Part shown: positions 34,498-47,506 of the stretch, piece after piece
Numbering within the stretch: position 1 is the stretch's first letter
Layout: each line of letters opens with the position of its first letter
Assembly: GCA_029258955.1 (NCBI GenBank)
Contig: JAPDJT010000009.1
Location: 1 to 64,000 of the forward strand
DNA length: 64,000 bases
Source: Thermoplasmatota archaeon
Lineage (GTDB): Archaea; Thermoplasmatota; E2; UBA202; JdFR-43
Direction: 5' to 3'
Program-made: the position numbers and the translations under genes
The notes under the pieces: generated by a model
Database searches by the model: none
What the model was told of the DNA's origin: nothing
What the model saw: only the letters and a program-made list of their open reading frames with translations

Positions 34498-35610
34498 TTA
34501 ATCAAGAATAACCAGATTGTCTCGATGAATGACTTCTTTGTTTATTCTTTCAGTAGAAATTTTTAATTTTAGAAGTTCTTGAGCAGAAAAGTTTATTAAA
34601 CCTTTGGCTAAGGGCTCTCCTTTAAGATTTATACATTCAACACAGGCACCCTTAGAAAAATTTCCTTCTACATTTACAATTCCACCAATTAAAAGACTTT
34701 TACCATTTTCTAAAATAGCTTTTTCCGCACCTTGATCAATAATTAATTTACCTTCTGGTTTAATATAATATTTTATCCAAAGTTTTCTCATATTAAGTTT
34801 TCTTTCTTTAGCCCAAAAGATAGTTCCTACATCTTCTCCACTCCAAAATTTTTCTAAAATTAAAGGTGCTCTTCCTGGAAGAATCACCATAGGTATTCCC
34901 ATAGAAGTTACCATTTGAGCAGAAAGTAATTTAGAATACATTCCTCCCCTACCTAATCTACCTGGTTTAACTCCTGCCATATTCATTATTTCAGAAGTTA
35001 TTTCCTCAACTTCTTTAATTCTTTCTGCTTGTGGATTTATTCTTGGATCTTCTCTATAAAGAGAATCTACATCAGATAAGACAATTAAAATATCAGCTTC
35101 CACTGTTCCTGCTACTAAAGCTGATAAAATATCATTATCACTAAATCTTATTCCTTCTGTAGTTACTGTATCATTTTCATTTACAATAGGAACTATTTTC
35201 CATTTTAAAAGTGTTTCCAATGTTTTTTTAGCATTAAGGTATCTTTCTCTTTGAGAAAGATCCTCACCTGTTAATAAGATTTGAGCTACTTGAATTTCAT
35301 ATTGCTGAAACATATCTTCATAAGCCTGAATCAAAGCTGCTTGTCCAATGGCAGCTAAAGCTTGCTTTTCCGTTAAAGAAATAGGTTTTTTAAAATATTT
35401 TAATTTTGCCCTTCCACAAGCAATAGCTCCTGAAGAAACTAAAACTATTTTATAACCTGCTTTATAAAGTTTATTAATTTCATAAGTAAGATTTTGAAGA
35501 ACTTGATAATCCAATCCTTTATCTTCTTCAGTAATTACAGCACTCCCAACTTTTAAAATAATTTTTTTTACCCCACTTAATAAATTTTGAATTTTTTCTT
35601 TCCTATCCAT
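34498..35610 (-). CDS. proB: Glutamate 5-kinase with PUA domain
   Basis: First enzyme of proline synthesis: phosphorylates glutamate with ATP. The amino-acid kinase domain (1-260) has KIILKVGSAVI, the LVSSGAIACG loop, IVNENDTV and LIVLSDVDSLY. A C-terminal PUA domain (about 280-365) is present, as in E. coli. Proline usually inhibits this enzyme. The partner proA is in the same gene run at 44.5-45.8 kb. Confidence 0.95.
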   Translation of the reverse strand: MDRKEKIQNLLSGVKKIILKVGSAVITEEDKGLDYQVLQNLTYEINKLYKAGYKIVLVSSGAIACGRAKLKYFKKPISLTEKQALAAIGQAALIQAYEDMFQQYEIQVAQILLTGEDLSQRERYLNAKKTLETLLKWKIVPIVNENDTVTTEGIRFSDNDILSALVAGTVEADILIVLSDVDSLYREDPRINPQAERIKEVEEITSEIMNMAGVKPGRLGRGGMYSKLLSAQMVTSMGIPMVILPGRAPLILEKFWSGEDVGTIFWAKERKLNMRKLWIKYYIKPEGKLIIDQGAEKAILENGKSLLIGGIVNVEGNFSKGACVECINLKGEPLAKGLINFSAQELLKLKISTERINKEVIHRDNLVILD

Positions 35611-35658
35611 ATTAGATTAATTCTAAACTTTTTAAAAATTTTTAAAAGCTCTTCTAAA

Positions 35659-37709
<2,051 letters not shown>

Positions 37710-37715
37710 TAAAAA

Positions 37716-38903
37716 TTAGTGATAAAGCCTAATATTTTCTATTTCTTGTAAATAATTTTTTAAATTATAATACAGGTAAAAATCAAGGTCAATTTCTTCT
37801 TTTCCTTCTAACCATTTAAGAATTTGTGAATTACCAATAAGAATTTCTATAGGTTTTTTTTCTCTTTCAAATTCATATGGCTTTTCTAAAAATTTAAATT
37901 CTTCATAATTTTCCTTAATAACTTTAAGTATTAAAAGGGTTGTTTTTACTGGTTTGAATTTACGGTAATCAAAAACATGTATTTGAAATCCATAACATCT
38001 CTTTTCTTTCCACTTGTCAAAAACTGGCTCAAAAGCAATGGGTCTTAAAATAAATCCATCTTTTTCTGGTTTAAAAATTTTTTGAAAGAGAAAAACAAGT
38101 TTTTTAATATTTAAATAAGGTGCTCCAAAAATTAAAAAAGGATTAGTAGTTCCTCTTCCTTCAGAAAGATTTGTTCCTTCCAGTAAAACCTGTCCTGGAT
38201 AAACAAGAGCAGTTTCCCATGTAGGCATATTAGGAGATGGAAAAATCCAAGGACGTTCAGTTTCAGGAAATAAAAATTCTTTTTTATATCCTTTCATTTT
38301 TATAATTTTCAAATTAAGGTGTTTAAAATTGCGATTTTTAAACAAATTTGCCAACTCTCCTATAGTTAAACCATGCTTCATAGGCAGTATATCCATTCCC
38401 ACAAAAGAACGATAAGAAGACTCTAAAAGTGGTCCTTCAATTTGAGAACCAATTGGATTGGGTCTATCTAAAATAACTATTTTTTTTTCTTTTTTTTCAC
38501 AAGCCTTCATTAAAAGATATAAACTCCATATATAAGTATAAACTCTACATCCTACTTCTTGTAAATCCACAAAAACTACATCTATTTCATCCAAATGTTC
38601 ATCTTCTGGTTTAAGCCTTGGGCCGTAAAGACTTACCACAGGAGTTTGAGTAAAAGGTTCTATTTCATCTTCTGAACTTACCATATTTGCTTGTTTTTCA
38701 GAAAATAGACCATGTTGAGGAGAAAAAATAAATTTAAAATTTTTTTTAAAATACTCTTTAAATAAAATAAATACTGGTTTAAAAGTATAATCTATAGATG
38801 CTTGATTACAAAGGAGAGCAATTTTTTTACCTTGATACTTTTTAAATGCTCCTTCTTTAAAAAATCTTTCTACACCATAAAGAACCTTAGGACTTTTTAT
38901 CAT
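37716..38903 (-). CDS. DUF1343 protein, NamZ-like exo-beta-N-acetylmuramidase
   Basis: NamZ enzymes remove terminal N-acetylmuramic acid from peptidoglycan fragments. The 395-residue protein shows the family blocks: IALLCNQAS near the start, [41 protein letters not shown], and [24 protein letters not shown]. Unlike many homologues it has no signal peptide (it starts [13 protein letters not shown]), which suggests cytoplasmic recycling of muropeptides. It overlaps the amidase gene by 17 nt, so the two wall enzymes are likely made together. Confidence 0.85.
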   Translation of the reverse strand: MIKSPKVLYGVERFFKEGAFKKYQGKKIALLCNQASIDYTFKPVFILFKEYFKKNFKFIFSPQHGLFSEKQANMVSSEDEIEPFTQTPVVSLYGPRLKPEDEHLDEIDVVFVDLQEVGCRVYTYIWSLYLLMKACEKKEKKIVILDRPNPIGSQIEGPLLESSYRSFVGMDILPMKHGLTIGELANLFKNRNFKHLNLKIIKMKGYKKEFLFPETERPWIFPSPNMPTWETALVYPGQVLLEGTNLSEGRGTTNPFLIFGAPYLNIKKLVFLFQKIFKPEKDGFILRPIAFEPVFDKWKEKRCYGFQIHVFDYRKFKPVKTTLLILKVIKENYEEFKFLEKPYEFEREKKPIEILIGNSQILKWLEGKEEIDLDFYLYYNLKNYLQEIENIRLYH

Positions 38904-41340
38904 AATAATAATTTTGAGAAAGTTTAAGACTTTGTATATAAATTTCTATCCCTTTAGCAATTCCCTCAGCAACCATTTCTAAATAATGAGAATCTTTTAG
39001 TCTATTTTCTTCCTTTGGATTACTTATAAATCCTATTTCAACTAATACTGCTGGCATTCTTGTGCCTACAAGAACCAAAAAGGGTGCATATTTTACTCCT
39101 CTATTTATAGTATCTGGATAATATCTCTTTAAGGTTTTTATTAATTGTTCTTGAATTTTTTCTGCCAGTAATCTTGATTCCGAAAGTTTAGTATTTGCCA
39201 AGATTGCTTTTATTAAATCCTGTAAATCACTAAGGGCTTTATCTGAAGCAGCATTTTCTAAAGCCGCAACTCTCATTGCCTCAGGATCTGTTGTAAAATT
39301 AAGATAATAAGTTTCTACTCCACGAGCTTTTGAGTCTGGAGAAGCATTAGTATGAATAGAAATAAATAGATCTGCTTTTTTACTATTAGCAATAGCTGGT
39401 CTCTGAATAAGAGGAATAAATTTATCTTTCTTTCGGGTTAAAAGAACTTCAACATTTAATTTTTCTTTTAATTTTTGAGCTAAAAGCTTTGCTACTTTAA
39501 GTACTATATCTTTTTCTTTAAGCCCTTTAGGTCCTATAGCTCCTGGATCATCTCCTCCATGTCCTGGATCTATAACTATTCTTTTTATACTAAGTCCGAA
39601 CTGACGAGCTAAATTAATATACTTTTCTTTATCTTTGGTTAAACTTTTAGATACCTTTTCTGTAATCCTCTCCTTTCCTATAAGATCTAAAACTAATTGA
39701 TAAGGATCTCTTAATTTAAAAATTTTATAAGATGTTAAACTATTTAAGTCTAAAACCACTCTAACTGTATTTTTATCAAATTGAGCTACTCTAACTTTGG
39801 TTAAAAGCGCATCTTTTATTTTTATTTCTTTTGATACTTTGTTATCAAGAATCGCAGGATAAATATCTACATAAATTCTGGGAGGCTTATTTTTAGTTCC
39901 CTTTAATATATTAGCTTGGTATTCAAAATTATCAGAAACATTAATAATTACCCTACTATAATCTTCACCAGTAACAGGTTGAACTTCTAATACTTTTTTT
40001 AACCTTCCTTTTTCACTTTTTTCTTTTATATTCTTTTTAACTTCTGATTTCTTCTTTTCTACTTCTTTTTTTTCTTCTAATTTAGCTAAATATATACTTT
40101 TAGGATATTTTACTTTAAATTCTGCTTTTAATTTTTCTACTTTTTCTTTATCTTTTATTTCATCTTTATAAATCTGAATTAATTTATAATAAGCTTCTTC
40201 TACCTCTGGAGCTTTAGAGTAGTTATCTATTAAAAAATAATATCTTTCTATAGCCTCATTAAGATCTTTCGGATTTAAAGAGGTTTTATAAAGATGATAA
40301 TAAATATTTGCTGTTTTTAATATAGCTTTAGGAGCTGTCCTGCTTCCAGGATATAATAAATATAGCCTTCTATATTTACTTATAAGTTTTAACCACTCTT
40401 TTCTTGTGGTTTGAGAATTAGAAAACAATTTTTTGTATTCTCTTTCAAGCTTAGAAAAAATCTTTTCTGTATCTGAAATTTCTTTTATTTCTTCTCTTTT
40501 AATTATCTCTTCCTTTATCCCAACTATTAATCTCTGACCTACATATATCCTATCACTCCTTAATTTGTTCCATCTCTTTAATTGCCTAACTGTTGTCCCA
40601 TATCTCCTTGCTATCCTCTCTAATGTGTCACCCCTCCTTACTCTATAGTAAAGATACGTAATTCTACGAGTTACTCCTGCAATCTTTTCAATTCTTCCTT
40701 TTCCTGACTCTATTTCTCTACCCTTTTCTTTTTTTCTTATTCCAACTATTAATCTCTGACCTACATATATCCTGTCACTCCTTAAATTATTCCACCTCTT
40801 TAATTGCCTAACTGTTGTCCCATATCTTCTTGCTATCCTCTCTAATGTGTCACCTCTTCTTACCCTGTAGTAAATTGCCTCAGAAGTTATAGAAGGTGTT
40901 TCTTTTTTAATTCTAACTATTAATCTTTGCCCAATATATATTTTGTCACTTCTTAAATTGTTCCATTTCTTTAATTGTTTTACTGTGATCCCATATCTTC
41001 TTGCTATTTTTTCTAATGTATCTCCCTTCTTAACTATGTAATAGATTGTTTTACGTGTTGGAATTGTTGCTTTTTTCTTTATCCCAACTATTAATCTCTG
41101 ACCTACATATATCCTATCACTCCTTAATTTGTTCCACCTCTTTAATTGCCTAACTGTTGTCCCATATCTCCTTGCTATCCTCTCTAATGTGTCACCTTTC
41201 TTAACTTCATAGTAAATATATTCTTTTGAATTTATTGAGGTTTTTGAGGGAGTGGCTGATAGTCTTGATATATTAAAACTCAAAAAATAAAAACTAAATA
41301 TTACAATAATTAATAAATAAAAACATAAAAATTTTTTCAT
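38887..41340 (-). CDS. N-acetylmuramoyl-L-alanine amidase with four LysM repeats and an AMIN domain
   Basis: A periplasmic cell-separation amidase that removes stem peptides from peptidoglycan. The 817-residue protein has a signal segment (1-30), four LysM peptidoglycan-binding repeats (about 43-87, 98-143, 156-200 and 230-273), a helical TPR-like stretch (300-400), an AMIN domain (about 450-555) and the Amidase_3 domain (from about 585). That domain has Zn ligands in [10 protein letters not shown], a Glu in [15 protein letters not shown] and the catalytic Glu in LVEIGFISN. The four-LysM array is much larger than in E. coli AmiC. It abuts mutS by one base. Confidence 0.93.
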   Translation of the reverse strand: MKKFLCFYLLIIVIFSFYFLSFNISRLSATPSKTSINSKEYIYYEVKKGDTLERIARRYGTTVRQLKRWNKLRSDRIYVGQRLIVGIKKKATIPTRKTIYYIVKKGDTLEKIARRYGITVKQLKKWNNLRSDKIYIGQRLIVRIKKETPSITSEAIYYRVRRGDTLERIARRYGTTVRQLKRWNNLRSDRIYVGQRLIVGIRKKEKGREIESGKGRIEKIAGVTRRITYLYYRVRRGDTLERIARRYGTTVRQLKRWNKLRSDRIYVGQRLIVGIKEEIIKREEIKEISDTEKIFSKLEREYKKLFSNSQTTRKEWLKLISKYRRLYLLYPGSRTAPKAILKTANIYYHLYKTSLNPKDLNEAIERYYFLIDNYSKAPEVEEAYYKLIQIYKDEIKDKEKVEKLKAEFKVKYPKSIYLAKLEEKKEVEKKKSEVKKNIKEKSEKGRLKKVLEVQPVTGEDYSRVIINVSDNFEYQANILKGTKNKPPRIYVDIYPAILDNKVSKEIKIKDALLTKVRVAQFDKNTVRVVLDLNSLTSYKIFKLRDPYQLVLDLIGKERITEKVSKSLTKDKEKYINLARQFGLSIKRIVIDPGHGGDDPGAIGPKGLKEKDIVLKVAKLLAQKLKEKLNVEVLLTRKKDKFIPLIQRPAIANSKKADLFISIHTNASPDSKARGVETYYLNFTTDPEAMRVAALENAASDKALSDLQDLIKAILANTKLSESRLLAEKIQEQLIKTLKRYYPDTINRGVKYAPFLVLVGTRMPAVLVEIGFISNPKEENRLKDSHYLEMVAEGIAKGIEIYIQSLKLSQNYYYDKKS
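40524..41215 (-). repeat. Four tandem LysM-coding DNA repeats
   Basis: The four LysM domains of the amidase are also strongly similar at DNA level, about 90-120 bp each, near 40524-40640, 40742-40862, 40916-41035 and 41085-41215. The first and last units of this list differ by only a base or so over about 100 bp of their core, while the 40916-41035 unit is clearly diverged. This pattern points to recent duplication or gene conversion. Confidence 0.85.
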
Positions 41341-43943
41341 TACTTTTCCTTTTTTTCTTTAGATACTATCTCTTTTTTTACCTCCCAAAGAAAATTTAGA
41401 GCTGATATAGGAGTCATTTCTTCTATATTCAAGTTTTTAATTCGCTCAAGAATAGGATGTGATGTTTTAAATATAGACAATTGGGTAATCCTTTTTTTAG
41501 AAGCTATTGTTAATTCTTTTTTTTCCTTCAAATTTTTGCTTTCTAATTTATAAAGTATTTCTTTAGCTCTGTCAACCACTTCTTGAGGAATTCCTGCTAA
41601 CTTTGCAACTTCTATTCCATAAGATTGATTAGTAGCTCCAGGCAGAACTTTATATAAAAATATTATTTCCTCTCCCCATTCTTTAACAGCTACATGGTAA
41701 TTTTTTATTCCTGAATAAAGTTTTGCAAGTTCAGTAAGTTCAAAGTAGTGAGTTGCAAGTAAAGTAAAAATTTTTCTTTGATACAAATTTTCAGCTATAG
41801 CCCAAGCTAATGACATTCCATCAAAAGTGCTTGTTCCTCTTCCTACTTCATCAAGTATAACTAAGCTTTTAGGAGTAGCATTTTTTAAAATATATGCACA
41901 CTCACTCATTTCCACCATGAAAGTGCTTTTTCCTCTTATTAACTCATCTCCTGCTCCTACACGGGTGAAAATCTTGTCAAAGATTCCTATTTTTGCAAAT
42001 TTTGCAGGAACAAAACCCCCCATTTGTGCCATAATAACTATTAAAGCATTTTGTCTTAAAAATGTAGATTTTCCTCCCATATTAGGACCTGTAATAATTA
42101 AAAAAATCTTATCTTCTTTATCCATTTCTAAAGAATTGGGCACAAATTTTTCTTTTCCCTGAATTTTTTCTAAAACAGGGTGTCTTCCATCTTCGATAAC
42201 AAGACCTGAGTTTTCTATTATCTCTGGAGCCACATAATCATTTTCTACTGCTACTTGAGATAAAGAAATAAGCACATCAAATTCTGCTAAAGATTTTGCT
42301 GTATTTTTTAGTTTTTCTTTATACGCTGAAACCTTTTCTCTTAACTCCAAAAATAACTCATATTCTAAATTTTTTATTTTCTCTTCAGCTGAAAGAATTT
42401 TGTTTTCAAGTTCTTTTAATTGTGGTGTAATAAATCTTTCAACATTAGTTAAAGTTTGTTTTCTTTCAAAATAGGAAGGAACCATTTTTAAATAACTTTT
42501 AGAAACCTCAAAATAATAACCAAAAACTTTATTATATCCTATTCTTAAAGTCGGAATACCTGTTTTTTGTTTTTCTGTTTTTTCAAGTTCTGAGAGATAA
42601 TAAATTGCGTTTTCTTTTAAATCTAAAAGTTCATCAAGTTCTGAACTAATCCCTTTTTTAATTATCCCTCCTTCTTTTAAAGTTGTAGGTGGATCTTCAA
42701 CCAGCCAATTGTTTAAAAGTTCATACAAATCTGAAAAATCTTCTATATTTTTTAAAAGTTTTTTTATTTTCTGAGGTATAACTAAAAATTTTTCTTTTTC
42801 AAAAATTTTCTTTATTTCTGGAGGATATTTTAAACTCTCCTTTAATAATCCTAATTCTTTCGGATTTGCTAATTTTAATGCACACCTTATACTTAATCTT
42901 TCCAGATCAGATATTTTCTTTAAAATCTTTTTTAATTCTTCTCTTAAAGATCTATTTTCAATAAAAAATTTGACTGTTTCTTGTCTTTCTTGAATTTTTT
43001 TAATATCCTTTAAAGGATAAATAATCCATTCTTTTAAAAGTCTTGCTCCCATAGGGGTGCTGGTTTTATCAAGAACCCAAAATAATGAATATTTCTCGCT
43101 TCCATCCCAAAGATTTTTTATTAATTCAAGATTCCTTTTTGTAGATTCATCTAAAAACAAAAATTCTTCAGGATAATAAAATTGGGGAACTTCTATTTTA
43201 TCAACTAAATGAGGTTGATAAATTTTCAGATATTCTAAAATTGCATTAACTGCCTTAAGTCCCTCATTATATTTTGCAAACTCAAAATCTTTTAAACCAT
43301 TTTCTTTTAAACTTTCTTTTTTAAAAAATTCTTCCTCTACAAAACTTAAATAAGTTTTTGGAAGATTTTGCTTAAGTATTTTTACAATTTCAGAGTTTTC
43401 TAATTTTTTATTTAATATTATTTCCTTGGGTTCTTTTTTAAGTATTTCTGATAAAATTGCTTCTTTATGAAGTTCTGTAAAAATAAATTCTCCGCAGGAA
43501 AGTTCTAAAAAGCTTATACCTGCTTTTTTGTCTATAAAAAGACTTGCTAAATAATTTTTTTCTCTTTCTGAAAGAGAATCCAAATCTATAAGGAGCCCTG
43601 GAGTATATATTTTAACTACTTCTCTTTTAACTAAACCTTTTGCTTCTGCTGGATCTTCTACTTGTTCACAAATAGCTACTTTAAATCCCATATCAACTAA
43701 CTTTTGAATATAAAAAGAACTTTTATCTGCTGGGATACCACACATAGGTGCTATTAAATTTTTTCCTGCTTCTCTCTTAGTAAGAACAAGCCCTAAAAGT
43801 GGTGCAACTGTTTCGGCATCCTCAAAAAACATCTCATAAAAATCTCCTAATCTAAAAAATAACACTGTATCAGGATATTTATTCTTAATTTCAAAATACT
43901 GCTTAAACATTGGTGTTATTTTTGCTTTAACTGTGCCTTTCAT
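41340..43943 (-). CDS. mutS: DNA mismatch repair protein MutS
   Basis: The 867-residue protein recognises mismatches at the start of repair. The mismatch-binding Phe/Glu motif is present in the N-terminus ([15 protein letters not shown]), and the ATPase domain has [13 protein letters not shown] (Walker A), then [19 protein letters not shown] (Walker B region) and the [10 protein letters not shown] motif. It ends in the dimerisation/MutL-binding region. It is MutS1-type. mutL is not in the window. It overlaps nadD as ATGA and the amidase by one base. Confidence 0.97.
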   Translation of the reverse strand: MKGTVKAKITPMFKQYFEIKNKYPDTVLFFRLGDFYEMFFEDAETVAPLLGLVLTKREAGKNLIAPMCGIPADKSSFYIQKLVDMGFKVAICEQVEDPAEAKGLVKREVVKIYTPGLLIDLDSLSEREKNYLASLFIDKKAGISFLELSCGEFIFTELHKEAILSEILKKEPKEIILNKKLENSEIVKILKQNLPKTYLSFVEEEFFKKESLKENGLKDFEFAKYNEGLKAVNAILEYLKIYQPHLVDKIEVPQFYYPEEFLFLDESTKRNLELIKNLWDGSEKYSLFWVLDKTSTPMGARLLKEWIIYPLKDIKKIQERQETVKFFIENRSLREELKKILKKISDLERLSIRCALKLANPKELGLLKESLKYPPEIKKIFEKEKFLVIPQKIKKLLKNIEDFSDLYELLNNWLVEDPPTTLKEGGIIKKGISSELDELLDLKENAIYYLSELEKTEKQKTGIPTLRIGYNKVFGYYFEVSKSYLKMVPSYFERKQTLTNVERFITPQLKELENKILSAEEKIKNLEYELFLELREKVSAYKEKLKNTAKSLAEFDVLISLSQVAVENDYVAPEIIENSGLVIEDGRHPVLEKIQGKEKFVPNSLEMDKEDKIFLIITGPNMGGKSTFLRQNALIVIMAQMGGFVPAKFAKIGIFDKIFTRVGAGDELIRGKSTFMVEMSECAYILKNATPKSLVILDEVGRGTSTFDGMSLAWAIAENLYQRKIFTLLATHYFELTELAKLYSGIKNYHVAVKEWGEEIIFLYKVLPGATNQSYGIEVAKLAGIPQEVVDRAKEILYKLESKNLKEKKELTIASKKRITQLSIFKTSHPILERIKNLNIEEMTPISALNFLWEVKKEIVSKEKKEK

Positions 43944-44572
43944 GATTTATAAAGTCCTTTTTCTTGAATGTAAAAATATACTTTTTCTGGAACTAAATAT
44001 CTAATAGATTTGCCTTGCTTACATAAATTTCTTATTAATGTGCTTGAAATATCAAAAGATTTTGTCTTATAAAAGAAAACCTTTTCTTCGATTTCTTTTT
44101 CAAACCAAAGTTCTTTAATTTTAGTATAAAAATATTTTTGAGCTTCTTCCCAAGATTTTATTCTTCTTGGAATTACAATAATATTTGTGAAATCTAAAAA
44201 TTTTTCATAATTCCACCAAGTTTCAAATTCACAAAAACTGTCCCAACCAATAATAAGAAAAAAATCTGTTTTTGGATAAAATCTTTTTAATTTTTGTAGA
44301 GTTTTTAAAGTATAAGATGGTATTATATCTTTTTCTATATCTAAAGCTTCAAAAAATGGATTTTTTTGAATAGCAAGTTTTACCATTTCTAACCTATCTG
44401 TAAAGGGTGACAAAATATCCTTTTTATGAGGTGGAAGTCCTGCAGGAATAAAAAAAACCTTATCTAATTGATAAGCTTCTCTTACTTCCTCAGCTATCCT
44501 TAAGTGCGCCAAATGGGGAGGATCAAAAGTTCCTCCTAATATTCCTATTTTTTTAAGTCCGGATTTGACCAT
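43940..44572 (-). CDS. nadD: Nicotinate-nucleotide adenylyltransferase
   Basis: Makes nicotinic acid adenine dinucleotide, the step before NAD synthetase. The nucleotidyltransferase signature GILGGTFDPPHLAHL contains the HxxH-like motif (PHLAH), followed by VFFIPAGLPPHKK and, near the end, SSTLIRN. About 210 residues. Two in-frame ATGs are possible at 44584 and 44572; I prefer the latter, closer to the conserved strand. It overlaps the 3' end of proA by 20 nt. A nicotinate phosphoribosyltransferase gene at the far end of the window serves the same pathway. Confidence 0.93.
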   Translation of the reverse strand: MVKSGLKKIGILGGTFDPPHLAHLRIAEEVREAYQLDKVFFIPAGLPPHKKDILSPFTDRLEMVKLAIQKNPFFEALDIEKDIIPSYTLKTLQKLKRFYPKTDFFLIIGWDSFCEFETWWNYEKFLDFTNIIVIPRRIKSWEEAQKYFYTKIKELWFEKEIEEKVFFYKTKSFDISSTLIRNLCKQGKSIRYLVPEKVYFYIQEKGLYKS

Positions 44573-45818
44573 TACCAAAAACAATAAATTTTGTTGTAGT
44601 TAATTCTTCAAGTCCCATAGGACCATAAGCATGTATTTTTGTTGTTGAAATACCAATCTCTGCTCCAAGTCCCAATTCTCCACCATCATTAAACCTTGTT
44701 GAAGCATTAACCAGAACTACACTGGCATCAACCTCTTTTAAAAATTTCATAGCTTTAGAATAATTTTCTGTTATTATAGCTTCAGTATGATTACTTCCAT
44801 ATTTAGAAATATGTTCAATAGCTAAATCTATATTTTCTACTACTTTTATAGCTAAGATCAAGTCCAGATATTCTGCATACCAATCTTCCTCAGTTGCTGG
44901 TTTTGCCCAGGGAATATATTTTAATGTTTCAGAACATCCTCTTAGTTCCACTCCATATTTTTTATATTCTTCTGCTAAATCTGGCAATATTTTTTCTGCA
45001 ATATTTTTATGAATAAGTAAAGTTTCCATAGCATTACAAACCCCTGGTCTCTGACATTTAGCATTAATAGCAACTGTTTTTGCCATTTCTAAATTTGCTT
45101 CATCATCTATATATACATGACATACTCCTTTATAATGTTTAATAACTGGCATACGGGCTCTTTCAGTAACAAACCTAATAAGTCCCTCTCCACCTCTTGG
45201 AATAATAAGATCTATATATTCTTCTAATTCTAACATATATTCTATCAATTTTCTTTCTGGTGTTGGAACTACCTGAACCACATCCTCTGGTATATTAAAT
45301 TCTTTTAAAGTTTCCCTAAAAATCTCTCCTAAAGCAAGGTTTGAATTTAATGCTTCTTTCCCTCCCCTTAAAATCACTGCATTTCCACTTTTAAAACAAA
45401 GACCTGCAGCATCAATAGTAACATTAGGTCTGCTTTCATAAATTATAGCTATTACTCCCAAGGGTATTCTCATTCTTCCAACTAAAAGACCATTTGGTCT
45501 CTTCCACATTTTTACTACTTCTCCAACTGGATCAGGAAGAGTTGCAACTTCTTCTAATCCTTTAGCCATACTTTCTATTATCTTATCTGTAAGAGTTAAA
45601 CGATCAATAAAAGCTTTAGTTTGCCCCTGAAGCACTGCTTGATTTACATCTTTTTCATTAATTTTCTTTAGTTCTTCTCTATTTTCTCTTAATTTTTGAG
45701 CCACTTTTTTTAGAACATCATTTTTAATCTCAGAAGAAAGAGTAGCCAAGTTTCTTGAAGCTATTTTGGCTTTTTTAGCCATTTCCAAAATTAACTCTTT
45801 AAGTTGATTTTCCCCCAT
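44553..45818 (-). CDS. proA: Gamma-glutamyl phosphate reductase
   Basis: Reduces gamma-glutamyl phosphate to the semialdehyde in proline synthesis. It is a 421-residue aldehyde-dehydrogenase-fold protein with the catalytic Cys in CQRPGVCNAMETLLIH, LRGGKEA and the C-terminal STRFNDGGELGLGAEIGIST segment, all typical of ProA. AAGGAGG lies just before the ATG. It is the first gene of the long minus-strand run and is divergent from the HDOD/GGDEF gene. Confidence 0.96.
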   Translation of the reverse strand: MGENQLKELILEMAKKAKIASRNLATLSSEIKNDVLKKVAQKLRENREELKKINEKDVNQAVLQGQTKAFIDRLTLTDKIIESMAKGLEEVATLPDPVGEVVKMWKRPNGLLVGRMRIPLGVIAIIYESRPNVTIDAAGLCFKSGNAVILRGGKEALNSNLALGEIFRETLKEFNIPEDVVQVVPTPERKLIEYMLELEEYIDLIIPRGGEGLIRFVTERARMPVIKHYKGVCHVYIDDEANLEMAKTVAINAKCQRPGVCNAMETLLIHKNIAEKILPDLAEEYKKYGVELRGCSETLKYIPWAKPATEEDWYAEYLDLILAIKVVENIDLAIEHISKYGSNHTEAIITENYSKAMKFLKEVDASVVLVNASTRFNDGGELGLGAEIGISTTKIHAYGPMGLEELTTTKFIVFGNGQIRT

Positions 45819-45922
45819 TTTTTCCTCCTTTACTTAAAAAATTTACAAATTTATAAAAATTGCTTTAAAAATAAAAAATTTTTGATAATATTAACTCAAT
45901 ATTTTAATCTAAAAGAAAAAAA

Positions 45923-47506
45923 ATGGGAGAGATAGACAAACTTCTTAAACTTACTCAAAAAAGTTTAATCCCTCTACCAAGAATAGGTAAAGAAATCTTA
46001 GAAACTCTTTTATTAAAATCTGAAGGTGAATTTATTGAACTTATTACTAATGATCCTGAACTCTCTTCTCTTGTTCTTTCCATGGCAAATCAACCTAAGT
46101 ATAGAAAAGACAATCCTCCTGTTGAAGATGTAAAATTAGCTTTATTAATCCTGGGAGAAGATTTGACAAAAATTTTAGTTTTGGGATTTATTTCAACAAA
46201 ACTTTGCAAAACTACTTTCAATGAATTTAATTTTCATTTATTTTGGGCAAGATCTCTTGCTAATTTATGTTTTTCTTTTTTATTTGCTTCCCAATTTGAA
46301 ATCTATTCCTCTCATTTACATGTTTCATCTTATCTTATGGATTTCGGAATAATTGTTTTATATTCCTTATTTCCTGAAAGCTATCTTAAAGTTCTAAGAT
46401 TAAAAAAATTAGGAAAAACACTTTGTCAAGCTGAAAAAGAAGTTTTCGGGGTTGATCATGCAACTATAGGAGGTGAATATTTTGAAACTTATAATTTTCC
46501 TCGTAGATTTGTGCTTAATATTCAATATCATCATCAATTTCCAGATTTACCAGAGGAGATACCTCCTGAAGTATTTGAAGATATAAAAATTCTGAATTTT
46601 ATAAATCTTGGAGTTGGATGTTATTTCAGTATAAATAGAGAAAGAAAATTTAAAGAATTCAAAAGTGTTGCTAAAACTGATTTTAATTTAAATAATTCTC
46701 AGGTAGAATATCTTATAGAGTCTCTTCCTGAATGGGTAAATCCTTTTTATGAATTTTTAGGGTATAAAGATTTTCTTCTTATTCCTTATAGTGAATGGTT
46801 AAAGAAAATAGATAAAAAAATAAAAAAAGAAATTAAAAAGCTTGAAGAACAAAAGAAAAAAGAAGAAACGCTTATAGAAATATATCAAGATAAATTAGCA
46901 AAAATTACAAGAGAAAAAGAGGCTCTTCTTAAAGAAATAGAAATTCTTAAGAAAAAACTTGAAGAAAGTTCTATTTTAGATCCTTTAACTGGACTTTACA
47001 ATGAAGGTTATTTTTTAAAAAGATTAAAAGAAGAACTTTTAAGAACTAAAAGATATCGTAGAATTGTAAGTATACTTTTAATAGAAATAGATAAATTTTC
47101 ACAAATAATGGAATTTTTTGGTGCAGAGGAAGAAGAAAATATTATAAAAGTTTTAGCTAAAAATATTTCCAGAAACCTTAGAAGAGTAGATATAATAGCA
47201 AAACTTTCTAAACCTGAACAATTTGCTATTATATTACCTGAAACTCCTTTATCTGGTGCTATGGTGGTTGCAAGAAAAATTTTAAGAATTATAGAAAAAA
47301 CCTTTCATGAAAAATATAATATGGTTTTTTCTCCTTATATAGTTGTTGTTTCTTATGATCCTCTTAAGATTGATCCTAAAACTGATCCTCAAATAGAAAG
47401 TATTTTGAATATTTTAAATAAAGGAATTAATTTTTTAAAAACAAGGGCACAGAAAAAAATCTTATCTTTAATTATTGATAAAGAAGTTGAAATTCCGGAA
47501 AGTTAG
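45923..47506 (+). CDS. HDOD-domain protein with a degenerate GGDEF domain
   Basis: This 527-residue regulator begins with an HDOD domain (about 15-235), a catalytically inactive HD-type domain, then a charged coiled coil (about 290-350), then a C-terminal GGDEF-like fold starting DPLTGLYNEGYFLKRL. Where active diguanylate cyclases have GG(D/E)EF, this protein reads SKPEQF, so it should neither make c-di-GMP nor have the active site. It might bind c-di-GMP or act as a scaffold. It is followed by tlyA with an overlap of about 20 nt. Confidence 0.85.
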   Translation: MGEIDKLLKLTQKSLIPLPRIGKEILETLLLKSEGEFIELITNDPELSSLVLSMANQPKYRKDNPPVEDVKLALLILGEDLTKILVLGFISTKLCKTTFNEFNFHLFWARSLANLCFSFLFASQFEIYSSHLHVSSYLMDFGIIVLYSLFPESYLKVLRLKKLGKTLCQAEKEVFGVDHATIGGEYFETYNFPRRFVLNIQYHHQFPDLPEEIPPEVFEDIKILNFINLGVGCYFSINRERKFKEFKSVAKTDFNLNNSQVEYLIESLPEWVNPFYEFLGYKDFLLIPYSEWLKKIDKKIKKEIKKLEEQKKKEETLIEIYQDKLAKITREKEALLKEIEILKKKLEESSILDPLTGLYNEGYFLKRLKEELLRTKRYRRIVSILLIEIDKFSQIMEFFGAEEEENIIKVLAKNISRNLRRVDIIAKLSKPEQFAIILPETPLSGAMVVARKILRIIEKTFHEKYNMVFSPYIVVVSYDPLKIDPKTDPQIESILNILNKGINFLKTRAQKKILSLIIDKEVEIPES

